Shown in pieces: positions 23,700 to 34,190 of a DNA stretch of 51,910 nucleotides. The notes under the pieces are model-generated. The model searched no databases and was not told the DNA's origin. It was given only the letters and a program-made list of their open reading frames with translations. This DNA is from Acanthaster planci (taxonomy: Eukaryota; Echinodermata; Asteroidea; Valvatida; Acanthasteridae). Within the stretch, counting starts at the first letter, position 1, and each line of letters starts with the position of its first letter. The DNA lies in contig NW_019091398.1 in the NCBI RefSeq assembly GCF_001949145.1, forward strand, positions 1,644,751 through 1,696,660, written 5' to 3'. The translations under genes and the position numbers were made by a program.

Positions 23700-26600
23700 T
23701 TAGTCACATGAATAGCAGAGCAAGCTAATGTGTTATCGTGTTGTAGAAGGGTTTAGCATAATTAAGTCTGAGTAAGCCCCACGTATGTACAAAAACAAGA
23801 TTTTACATGATGTTGAATTTGATAATAAAGTCCACCAATATGTAATTAAATCCAGACTGAGTATATGCTTTTAGTTATCTGGTGAACACCACTTGAAATT
23901 CAACACCTCCCCCTTTTTCCCAAGACTTATTGAAACTGCGGGGTCAGGGATATTCAAACCCTCCGAGCAGACTCCGCCACCTAAAACACACCATTTTTCC
24001 ATGTGGCGATTGTAGTCTCCAGGTCAGTTCCCGGTCATGCGTGAACCTAAGCGACTGTTTTATTATAGCTAATGCATTCCTGAAGTCCCCTCTAACTAGA
24101 TTACATTATTCTGTTGTGGAAGTGGAAGTAATACCAGGTCAAAACCCAAAGAGTCGTCCAGTCTGTACATGTCTGTCAACAAAGTGATACATTTCCTGAT
24201 ACCGACCAAATGGGCTCCTTGGGGTGACTGATCTTTCAAGAATTTTAACTCGGCAGCGGTTGGGGTCTAGCCAATGGGAGTTTACAAGCTTGTCGTGTAT
24301 GCCTGGGGTGAGGATTACAAAAAATCTTTGCCAAGTTGGCCCATTGAAAAAGTTATGACCAAATTTGGTGATATCTATCGATATCAATCCCCGCACCGTT
24401 GACACCAAGGTTAAGAATGTAAATCTTTGTGTTTGCCGGGAAAACGGGGTTCAACAACCTGATGAGAAACAGAAACGCATCCCAGGATTAAAAACGATGG
24501 CAGTTTCCCTTGGAAACATTCTAGCTCCCATCGAGATCTTTAACGAAATAATTTGGCCATCGGTATAGTTACATTGTCTTGTTTCCAAGCCGACTGCCAG
24601 ATCGAACATGGTTTATCCGGGATCAATGCCACAACTCAGGTCTCTGCTCGGTGATTTCTTTCATTTCGTGATTCAAGGCTGTCAGACTCTGAACAAACTT
24701 CATGCAGAAACTGAAGGATAATGTAGAAATGGATTACCGTTTTAGGTAATAATTTGTATTCGAAACTCTTCCCTAGATTCAGGTTTGCGTGTTTATATAG
24801 GCTTAATGCACTCTGATTTCATTTCATACTCCCTTTTAGTCCTGGCCGTTGGCCAGATGCTGGCTCGTATTTTTTGTCTTGCCGCTTGTCTGGGACCCAA
24901 TCGCCTCTCCGTGCCAACAGGACATGCTCTTCTAAATTTCCTCCTTCTTATGGAGACATGTTATATCAAGGTTAACTGCCAAGGCCAACGAGGAAACTTG
25001 GGCTTTGGTTATGGTTGGTGCTTATACTCTTGGATTGAGTGTGATCATATACAATCAATTTGGCTTCAGGTTGGTGCAAATCAAGAAATGCACGCATGCG
25101 TCAGAGTAGCGACGGCAGGAGCTTTTCTGTGTATAAAGCTGTTCAGAAGATTATTTCCTCTTCACTTAAAGCCTTGTAAAAACAACCTCGTTATAAATGT
25201 GCTGACAATCCAAAGACGTACTGACAAAACCCAAGACAGTAATGAATTTCGTGTTGAAGAGCACATCACACGGTTCGTCCTTTATATGCTAAGAATACAC
25301 AAGTTTCAAGACAAAGGAGAAATTATCAATCCATACTGCTCCGAGAAAGGGGCAAGGTCCTTAATCTGTAGACGGTCCTTGCTGGGCAAGGTCCTTAATC
25401 TGCTCCACCTGGAGTTGAAGCCACTGCTGTACGATTTGCGCATTTGGAAGTATTGTGTTTGGAAATATTACTTTCGCTTATTTTAATATACTCATAACCC
25501 TTGTGACTATTGAACAATGAGGCTTTTTATAATAAAATTAGAAATATTACTTAAATAATTACAAACCTCTTAAAATATCGGATGGGATAGCAAGCAGTAC
25601 GGCACACATTTGTTACAGAAAGAAAATAATGATTGTCAGGGTTTGTGTTAGGTTTAGTCTGGCATATAGCTATACAAGTGTTAGAGGTAATTTCCATTGT
25701 AATTTTTTTGAGACCCGTGCAGTTTCAAGTGGCGTAATGCCAGTATTGTGTCTTGTGTGGCCTGAAACTAGCATTTCCGTCATAACCTTTAGTAAGATCA
25801 CGACCTAGGTATTTGGGCTTTGTCGTAAGGCAGGGGTGAGACCAGACGCTTGAAAAAAACCATTCTCGTTTTAACGGGTCGACTTTTATTTAGATCTCGT
25901 TGATTAGTTTTCAAGCAAAATTGTTTCGTCGCCTTTAAACCATCTGCAAGAAATGAGGTTTGGGTCGCCTATAACACACTTTGCTTGAGCTGTTAAGTTG
26001 CTCGGTTGCCGACTGGTGCAGGGGTAGACGGGAATTTACAATCAGAGCATAATGGGCCAATTCTTCAGGGTTTTGAGGTGTCCCCCCGGATTGAGCCTTT
26101 GATTTTTCCTGCCAGAATTTTATTCTGGACTTCGGAAGCGTAGAAAGGCCACTTATAGTATCTCAAAAAAACCTTTGTAAGTGGACTTATACGCTTCCGT
26201 ACGGCATCAGACACCATTATCTGTAGACGGTAGGCTTGTTTCTGTTAACCTGAAACTTTTATATTGATGGCATCAAGGATTTCTATTTCATGTCTTATTC
26301 TCTCATTTAAATTTATAAACCAGCCATGCTGTCGAACCTAAGATCAAGTTTTGTACCCATTGTAAATTGTCGCTATACCTTTGGCATTAAGATGTTTAGT
26401 AGGTGGCAAACTGTAATAAAACTTGGCAGGTTTATCCAAAATATAATAACGGTTATATATGATCTACAATGTACATGTATGTCCATGGGTGTTCCGAAGG
26501 AAGACACGACGACCGGAAATTTTCCACTTGTGTTTGTATTTTGAAATTCTCGTTTGGGGGTATATACCCCACTACCGGGAATGGGCTATTTTAAGGGCCC

Positions 26601-27484
26601 GGTTGACAGACGACTTGATCTTCGTAGAATTTGCATCTTAAGTCAGCACAATGAGTTCACGTTCATGTTCAGATGAAGACGGAAATCTCACTTTACTTGT
26701 ACTCACGAACGCCATTGTTGTTTCTCACCTGCTTAAAATTCCATGTAATGATAGCCGAGTGCAAATGTGCATATAGCAACAGGACTTCAAATAGTCTGGT
26801 GCTGACATATCCTAGAGAACATCATCTAAAAACAAAAACGCTTATGTTAGCGCGTTAATTTCCTTGCTGCTTTTCTCTTTTTTGTTTGTAAAACATAATA
26901 AGGTAAAACAAATCAAAATTTTCAAGTATGCCAGAGTATTCAACTATTCTGAATAAATGCCATCATTTGCCAACTGCCTTTGATGTATGTTACTTTATAA
27001 ATCGTTCACTTGTTTATACCTAGTTAACAGCGCGTTTGAAGTACCGAGCAATAATTCTATAGGCCTGCAGCCAATGTCCTGTATTAGTGTCATTTATACA
27101 ATTTCGCTCAGAAAACAACATTCAAAACTGCTAGTGACTTAACCAAATGGTGTGAAAATTATATTGACTATACGTCCATTTTCCATCTATGTCCATCTGT
27201 TGAAGCGGTTACGATTTGCTGATGTTGTGGGAAATTTCATATGAAATGAAGGTCAAACCTTTAGTCTTTAATTACATAAAGGAAAAGTAGCTTAATTACA
27301 GAATCAATAACAGCAATTGTGCTAAATGTTTCTGCTTTACTTGCAGAACTTCTCTCTAATAACCAGCTCGCTCTAAGCGAAATTTTCATAGAATAATAAC
27401 CTAGCTCCTCATGATGTGCTAGTCACAATTCTTGAAATAAATAACCACGCATCAATGTTCTTTCTTTGTTTATCACGCCAACAG
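23700..27484. other. Gene-poor intergenic stretch
   Basis: No exon with convincing domain content. A 233-codon plus-strand reading frame (24785-25486) matches no family I recognise and alternates hydrophobic and basic segments. An overlapping frame (about 24970-25140) reads KANEETWALVMVGAYTLGLS, with an AG before and a possible CAG|GTTGGT donor after. Either could be a decayed exon or chance. Confidence 0.35.
26143..26206. repeat. Solo hairpin related to the long-TIR element
   Basis: CGGAAGCGTAGAAAGGCCACTTA on the left and its near inverse (TAAGTGGACTTATACGCTTCCG) on the right share the terminal sequence of the element at 21506-23469, without the interior. Confidence 0.65.
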
Positions 27485-27643
27485 ATTTGACCCCGCCTAC
27501 ATTTACCACCGGTTGCCCACATGACTTTTATCGTCTAGTCAACGTCGACACTGAATCAGTCACAGTGTCTTGGCTTGCTGTGAAAGCGGCAGACCAAAGC
27601 AGGGAATGATTTGACGCTTGCAATTTCACCATGGCTGTAACAG
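27485..27643 (+). pseudogene. Decayed HYR exon, internally deleted
   Basis: After an ACAG acceptor, DLTPPTF-x-GCP and RLVNVDTESVTVSWLA match the start of the HYR exon at 41408. About 90 bases are then missing, a stop (TGA) occurs, and the end reads FTMAVTG before a GT. Clearly derived from a phase 1-1 HYR exon. Confidence 0.75.
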
Positions 27644-28139
27644 GTCTGTATCCATCTCAGTTAAAAAATCCAATAAAAAGGCAAAGTCATAGTATCAAAG
27701 TATCTGTCGTCTGCTCATCGTCCAATGAGTAGGTCTTGAAGTAACAGTTGTGTTTTCTTTCCGGTCACAGAAAAGCAACATTTCAAGTGACAATATGGGA
27801 CATACGTGATACTTTGACACATGATAATTAAATCCTCCTGAGTGGTAACTGACTGCAATTTTCAGCCATTCAAGCCACTGCCAATGTTGCATAACAAGCT
27901 AAGTTAAATGATGTTTGTATAGGCAAATGACATGTTGATGTTTATTGTCTTATGAGTTGCACCTCAAAGCAAACACTACAACGGACGAATAGAACTCACT
28001 ATGAACTCAGTTATGATAGTCAGCCGGACTGAAAATTTACATGAAAGCCTGTTTTAATTGTATGAATATGAACCCTAACTCCCTAAAATCACATTCAAAC
28101 AGGATTTAGCGTTAATGTTATTTCCATAATTACGGTTGT

Positions 28140-29151
28140 TTGTATGCTGGGGAGCTTTCGTTTGAAGTTGGATGATCTTTCAAAAACTGTTTACTGTATT
28201 TTATTTCTCATACCTCGTTCACAAGATTTTGTTCCTCTGTAATCTCTTTAGGCTGTAGTTTTTAAGCATGTAATCCTTTATCCTTAGGGGTCAAAATTAT
28301 TTGTCCACTAAATATTACCGTCTCTTCGATACTGAGGATTTTGCTAATGTGTCCTGGAGCACGCCAGTTCTTAGGTTCAGTGGCATCAACCAAAGTGTCA
28401 CGATCGAGACCAGGGACAAGGCTTCGATACTGGGACCACAGTGGTTACATATGAGGTTCTGGAAACGAGTTCTCGGTGTCAATTCTTTGTAAATGTTACA
28501 GGCGAGAGTGTACTAAGAATATTTTCCCTTTAAAGGACCTTTACTTGTTTTTTTCGTTGACAAACTTGCTGAATATTCAAATTTTTAGAAAAATTAAATA
28601 ACTTCGTGTTGTTTGGAGACTTACTTTGGTTGGTCAAGCGCTTGGTGATGCCGATCTGATTTGGGCGTTTGAATAGGGTTTGCTGGAAACAACTAGGCCT
28701 AGATCATTTTCACAAAAAGGTTATTTACTTCATAACAGACACCAATCCACCAAGATTCTTCCCAGCTTGCCCAGCTAAAATCTTTCATCTTGTGGACATC
28801 AACATTGAATCAGTTTATGTGTTCAGACCAGCGTTTAATGCATCAGATTCAAATCCACCGTTGCTATGGAAATCCAGCCATCAACATGGTGACGTGTTCC
28901 AATCTGGTGAGGTTAGCATGGTAACATAAAAGCTGATAGACCAAGAAGGAAACGCAGCATACTGTAACTTCACAGTGACCGTGACAGGTATGTTTCATAA
29001 TGATAATCAACTGGAAACATGTTTGAGCATCATTTATTACCACGTTTTGCTTTCTCTCGCCTAAATTTTAGCTATTCAGTCTGAATCGGAGGATGTTGGG
29101 AGTTTTGATGATTCAGTCACAGATGACGAACAGTCGAGTCTATCAAATTAG
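28140..29151 (+). pseudogene. Degenerate copy of two HYR exons of the downstream GPCR
   Basis: About 900 bases are homologous, introns included, to 40855-41745. The first HYR exon (28288-28501) matches 40987-41232 but carries a 1-base and a 10-base deletion and a GC in place of its GT donor. The second (28739-28987) matches 41408-41656 at identical length with a single in-frame TAA replacing the codon for tyrosine in the AYKV motif. A possible terminal exon follows at 29072-29151: after TTTTAG, in phase 1, an acidic stretch (AIQSESEDVGSFDDSVTDDE) runs to a TAG. It may once have been a short HYR-only gene. Confidence 0.78.
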
Positions 29152-30470
29152 TTGATGTGCCATATTCTTTAGATTTCAACCACCCCTGTAATTTTTGTAT
29201 TACATAATGGAAACCACCGAGAGTAGCACTATTATAACAGATTTCATCTTTAATTTTCTCCAAGTAAAGTTGTGCAAGGGTCATCTGAAAGTGGTAAACT
29301 TATGCTGGTACAAAAGTGGAATAAAAATGAATGGTCTGTCCTTTGTCAAAGCTAATAAATTTTTTTTTACCTTTTTTCCTATAGATGATTTGCATGATTT
29401 GTTTTTTGAACACACGTTAACCAATTAATGTCCATTGAAGGAGATGAACCACTGAAGATTGACGCCATGATGACTAGTCTGGATACCTAGCCCGATGATT
29501 GTGACCACTCTACGAATCAAGGGTCCGGTATCACCCATTGTCCACGTGACCGAAACTGGGGAAATTCCTCCAGTTTTTTGGAAATAGCCGAAATATTCCC
29601 GGATGTAGTCCCGTCTACATCCGGCATGTTCAAATGGTACCGTTGACGTTCGGTTATTCCCAGCTGGACAGGTAGGCTAGCTGTTAAACATAAAGTCCCG
29701 TATCCTGATGGCAACTGTTGATGTTACAACATGCAGTCGTCTGGGATTCTTTGGGCAGGGAACCAGACTACATGATGACTGCAATTTATCGACATTTATT
29801 TGCTAATTCTTTTTACGATGTAAACACTTTGTTATCCTAGGTTTTACACGAACATCGAGATGAAGTAAATAATGACCCTACACTTTATTTTTTATGTAAC
29901 ATTTGACTTAGTGCATTACCTTAAAGGGACAAAGGACATTTGCACATCATGTGGACAGTCCTCAACCTTTCGATGGTATTATCACAACATTTTATGTTTG
30001 TAATCTAATGGGAGAGATTAGAAAATCGTCTTGAAACTTGTTCACAAACTTAAAGTGTGTTCTGCATTGCAAAAATGAAAGGACGTCACGATACTCTTTC
30101 TTGTTTTGAAGTTAAGCAATTACTTTCGTGAGGTATTTGTTGGCAATTTTTCCAAGTCAAATTATTATCTTTTTAAAGCATCCAATGAATTAAGATGGAA
30201 TTGTAAACAATCGATGAACTTTTTCCCAAACTTTGAACACGTTTCCGGTCTGTTCTTCCGTATACCATACATTTAGCAAATCTGAATGACGTCAGATATT
30301 TTACATAAAGAGACCATTGTGATCTGTGGCCCCAGATAAACATCTAGTTGGATTAAGCCTACTATAAATTTTTGTGGTACTACTGCAGGTGTTAGTCTTC
30401 ATTTTCAACCTCTCTAATGAAGTGATGATATATGGTTAAGTTCAATAAAAATTTGAAAAATTGAATTTTA
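29152..30470. other. Intergenic, no gene seen
   Basis: Contains at about 29470-29640 a third, lone copy (plus strand) of the internal TIR segment of the 21.5 kb element (TCAAGGGTCCGGTATCACCC and following), with a short hairpin GGATGTAGTCCCGTCTACATCC next to it. Otherwise nothing recognised. Confidence 0.55.
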
Positions 30471-30519
30471 TATTTGTAGGTACCCGCACCATCGTACCTT
30501 ATACCGTATTCAAAGGGAC

Positions 30520-31195
30520 ATTGAGGCACGCCAATGTACGCACAGTACATCATCTCAGAAGGAAGCCACTAGGTACGTCAGCTGGCGTACTGTTCACTGT
30601 GTTTGGTAGATCCTTGTAGTATGATAATTGACATACCGCTCACCATGTTGGTGAGAAGCTTATGGTTCAATTACTCTACGATTTCCAGTTTGGAAAACAA
30701 GTTTACACGTACGCCAATTGGCGTACCGCTCACCATCTTAGAAGGAAACTCGTAGGTACGCCAATTGGTGTACCGCTCACCGTCTTAGAAGGGAGCTTAC
30801 GCCAATGGGCGTACCGCTCACCGTCTCAGAAAGAAACCTGTAGGTACGCCAATTGGCGTACCGCTTACCATGTTGGAAATTAAGCTCATGGTTCACTTAC
30901 CTTACCATTTCAAGTTTTGAAAACAAGTTTACACTCACCATCCTAGAAGAAAGTTTGTAGGTACGCCAATTGGCGTACTGCTCACCGTTTAGAAAGAAAC
31001 TTGTAGGTACGCCAATTATCACCATCGTAGAAAGAAACTTGTAGGTACGCCAATTAGCGTACCGCTTACCATGTTAGAAGGAAGCTCATGGTTCAATTAC
31101 TTTACCATTTCCGGTTTTGAAAACAAGTTTACACTCACCATCTTAGAAAGAAGCTTGTGGGTACGCCAATTAATTGGCGTACTGCTCACCATTTT
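30520..31195. repeat. Tandem array built on the palindrome GTACGCCAATTGGCGTAC
   Basis: About ten exact or near copies of GGTACGCCAATTGGCGTACC followed by GCTCACCATCTTAGAAGGAAAC-like spacers, unit about 45 bases. A larger period of about 200-220 bases is overlaid: the segment ATGGTTCAATTAC...AAAACAAGTTTACAC recurs near 30662, 30888 and 31088. Confidence 0.88.
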
Positions 31196-31600
31196 AAAAG
31201 TACGACACTGTGAGCTAGAAGTAGTATTTTGGTAGCATTTATCGTTCTATTTAAAATTTAAGGAAATGTTTGTAAGCTTTCCCATTTTGAGCATAAAGAC
31301 ATATATATTTCGGAGAAATACAATTGTTTGTAAGAACACTGTGGCAAGTTTTGTAGAAGTGCTGCAAGTAGGGAGTAGTTTTGTTTTTTGTTTTTGTTTT
31401 TTGCAGTACGTAATGCTCTTTCGTTGCATTAAACTCAATTTCTTGGTATTTTGTTCTAAAGAGCAGGTTTTACATTTATTTGAATGAATTCCACAGCTTT
31501 TTGTCATTTTACCTCTGCAAAAATGAAATCTTTGAAATACGACTTCTAATTGCCTAACATTTTGCATTGAATAATGAGATATAGACATTTCCAATACAAC
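31196..31600. other. Intergenic, no gene seen
   Basis: AT-rich sequence without recognisable coding or repeat structure. Confidence 0.5.
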
Positions 31601-32350
31601 CAAAATAGTTTCAATGTCCTTCCACACTCAAATTGGGAAGGTGGTTTATTTTAAGTATTCCAGGCTTCTCATATAATGGGCTTGTGTGAGTTAGATAACC
31701 TGTTTTTGATATTATCCGGACAACTTTCTTCTGCAAAAGAAACACCTTGATGCATTGAGAGGTCGAGCTGCCCCAGGTAAGAATGGCATATTTCAGGTAG
31801 AAAAGAATAAGGGTATTATACAAAGTGAAACGTACGGTTTCCGATAGAAATTAAATAACGGCAGTATTTTTGGAGATTTCAGTACACAAGACGTCGATAT
31901 GTTTACTCCAAGTGAGATTCTCATCAATATGAACACCCGGGGATTTAGTACTTTTGACCTCGTTCTGCACGCAAACAGAGAAAAGGATTTTGTGTATAAA
32001 TATACAATGTACTTATTTTGTCTAAAGTTAAAACTCATGGCATTTGTCTTGAGCAAATTAACAGAAAGTTTATTTCACAAGAGCCATTCATTCACCTTTA
32101 CAAGTTCTATATTTAGATTACTAACGAACTGTATTCACATTAGGATGGTTATATAACAGACTCGTGTCATCAGCAAAAGACAAAAGGAAATGCAATAGGA
32201 AGAATTACAAATATCATTTACATATTTGATATACGATAAGGGACCTAAGCCCTGTGAAACACCACAGGTAATAGTACGAGGTGTTGAAGTGGTGGAATTA
32301 ATTCAAACAAACTGCTTCCTACTTGACAAGTAAGTCCTGAAGGTGTCTCC
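31600..32350 (-). mobile_element. LINE remnant, reverse transcriptase domain
   Basis: The minus strand read from about 32345 downward gives, across several frameshifts, the RT landmarks in order: SSRKQF, TCGVSQGLGPL (family motif VxQGSxLGPL), an FADDT catalytic motif (near 32160-32180), KTNAMSFNF, then LYNTLI-x(n)-YAILTWGSS and LLQKKVVRIISKTGYLTHT. The two catalytic aspartates are visible but the frame is broken, so it is dead. Confidence 0.78.
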
Positions 32351-32379
32351 CCATTTGCCAAAGTGAATGTCCAGCTAGC

Positions 32380-32745
32380 TTAGCTTGGACCGATGCGAGA
32401 GCGGTACGAACTAGCTCAGGGTGCTAGTGAGAGTCGTAGCGGCCCGTCACCGCTACGTCCGAACCAATTGCCGGGGGAGATACCCCCGTGTCCGTCGCCA
32501 CCCTTGTCCTGCTAACTAGCCTCGGTTCTCCCCGTCTCTACGCTGAGCCAATGGTACATTGTGCGGCGATTGTATTATTGCAGTTATCACATTGCGGTAT
32601 GAGTGAGCTGAGTGTGGTCGGTACCGTCCAGCTATTGCTAGTCACCGTGGTGGTCCGGGACAGCTCCCACCACGGCCCGGCCTGATGAGTGTAGCCTAGC
32701 TGTGCGATGCTACACACCCGTACCGTACCCACTCCGTCTGACTTG
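32380..32745. repeat. GC-rich segment, possibly SINE-like
   Basis: Markedly more GC-rich than its surroundings. TAGCTCAGGGTG near 32412 and CGTCCGAACC near 32457 loosely resemble pol III A and B boxes. No protein recognised. Tentative. Confidence 0.3.
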
Positions 32746-33420
32746 CGTTTCCAATGGTCTTGTCAAACCGTAGTTCAGTTGCACTTGCATACAGCTTCGC
32801 CCCTCTATAACTTTGCCTTTTATGTGTTGTTTTAAGTTAAGCTACACCTTCTTCAAAAATCACATTGAAATTTGATGAAGAAAAGTGAGAGCAATAAACC
32901 AACTATAGGCCTACAGTAGGACTGTCACCCTGACCTCGTTTCCGGTCCATCTTTTAATGAATTGTTGACCCCAAATATCGATCACATCCTGTAGACACTA
33001 GTCAAGTCCATGCTACCATCGATTAGATATTAAGGGAACGCAGCACTATGTACGTGCAACACATACATGTATATACTGAGCATCAGTACGCGTTTACAAA
33101 TGCACACGTTAGCTTCAAGAATACTAATGATGTAATTTATTCTACTTATGATGCAAAGGGGCTATACTAAGAAATGGCTATCTCGTGTGCATAGCAAAAA
33201 AAATTACGATTAAAAAGTCTTTTTATAGAGCACTAAATATCCTGCTTAGATTAGAAACTTATAGCAAAAACGATTCAATGGCATTTTCTGAAGAAAAAAA
33301 ATTAACAAAGTAAGAAAACCCGAGAGAAAATAATCCTCAAAATCGCACCCCTCACACTTCTTACCGCCAAGGCCATTTGTGCCCATACTTGCATAATTAA
33401 GAATATGTTAGTGAAAGGGT

Positions 33421-33617
33421 CTATGTGGCAGGCTTACCACAAAATTTTTGAGCATAACTCATGCGCTCAAATTATCATGAACAATTGCATATGCGCACTG
33501 CCGATAACCACAGTCTCAATGGCGAGCGGGCTTCGGCATTGTGTGCGGGCATTCAATATTCATGAACATGAGCGCGTGAGGTATGCTCGCAATTTTTCGG
33601 GTAAGCCTGCCAGATGA
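33421..33617. mobile_element. MITE with about 70-bp inverted arms
   Basis: TGTGGCAGGCTTACC...GAGCATAACTCATGCGCTC on the left mirrors GAGCGCGTGAGGTATGCTC...GGGTAAGCCTGCCAG on the right. No coding capacity. Confidence 0.78.
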
Positions 33618-33806
33618 TTCTACAAGACTGTTTGTTTGTTGGGGTGTTGGGGTGTTTGTTTGTTTGTTTGTTTTCTGGCAGGTCGTCTCTTGTGAATATA
33701 GCGCCCTCTGCCGGTACTGCTATTTGGCTGTGCTCTCCAGCGCATGTCGTCTGCATGGTCAACCGGCCAAAACAGTAAAACTAGTCTTGGGGCAAGACTT
33801 GTGATT

Positions 33807-34190
33807 GGCCCCTGTACTGCTTGTTAAAATTGCATTGTTGTGTTAGAAGTTTCAGTGGTACTAGTTTTTCTTGTTTGTCTGTTTTGTTTGGTTGCTTAGC
33901 TTTGTTTAAACCATTATCTGTGTTCGGTTTCATCACACTGCAGAAAAGCAAGAGAAGCTGAAAAATCAAACTTTCATCCCCTCTCCAAGGAAATAACAAG
34001 GGACAGGGCAACGACTCTTAGGGGAAACAGGACATTGTTCTGGCATAAAATATGCTTTCTCTATTGATTTTCTAAAGTGTAAATCCTGGATGGGAAAAAG
34101 ACATGGCTTTGTATGAAATATTTTTTTCCACCAGAATACTTTAAGCAAAATTAATCTAGCATGATAAAAGATTACATAGATGAACTTTAT
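33807..34190 (+). pseudogene. Orphan copy of the propeller gene's terminal exon and flanks
   Basis: Intron end, exon and 3' flank are homologous to about 20610-20975. The exon-like part (from 33944, after CACTGCAG) keeps GAA-AAG-CAA-GAG-AAG-CTG, but a 1-base insertion shifts the frame, giving a TAA at 33994-33996 after 16 codons. No propeller or EGF exons precede it. Confidence 0.8.

Noticed and set aside
30520-31195. CRISPR-like repeat array
   Set aside because: Repeats are palindromic with homologous, not unique, spacers, and the genome is eukaryotic. It is a satellite-type tandem array.
32488-32685. GC-rich 65-codon frame as a CpG-island gene start
   Set aside because: No continuation by splicing was found, and hydrophobic low-complexity content arises in both strands. 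A repeat origin is more likely.
33807-34190. LTR pair formed with 20610-20975
   Set aside because: The matching segments contain a splice acceptor and gene tail, lack TG...CA ends and show no retroelement between them.
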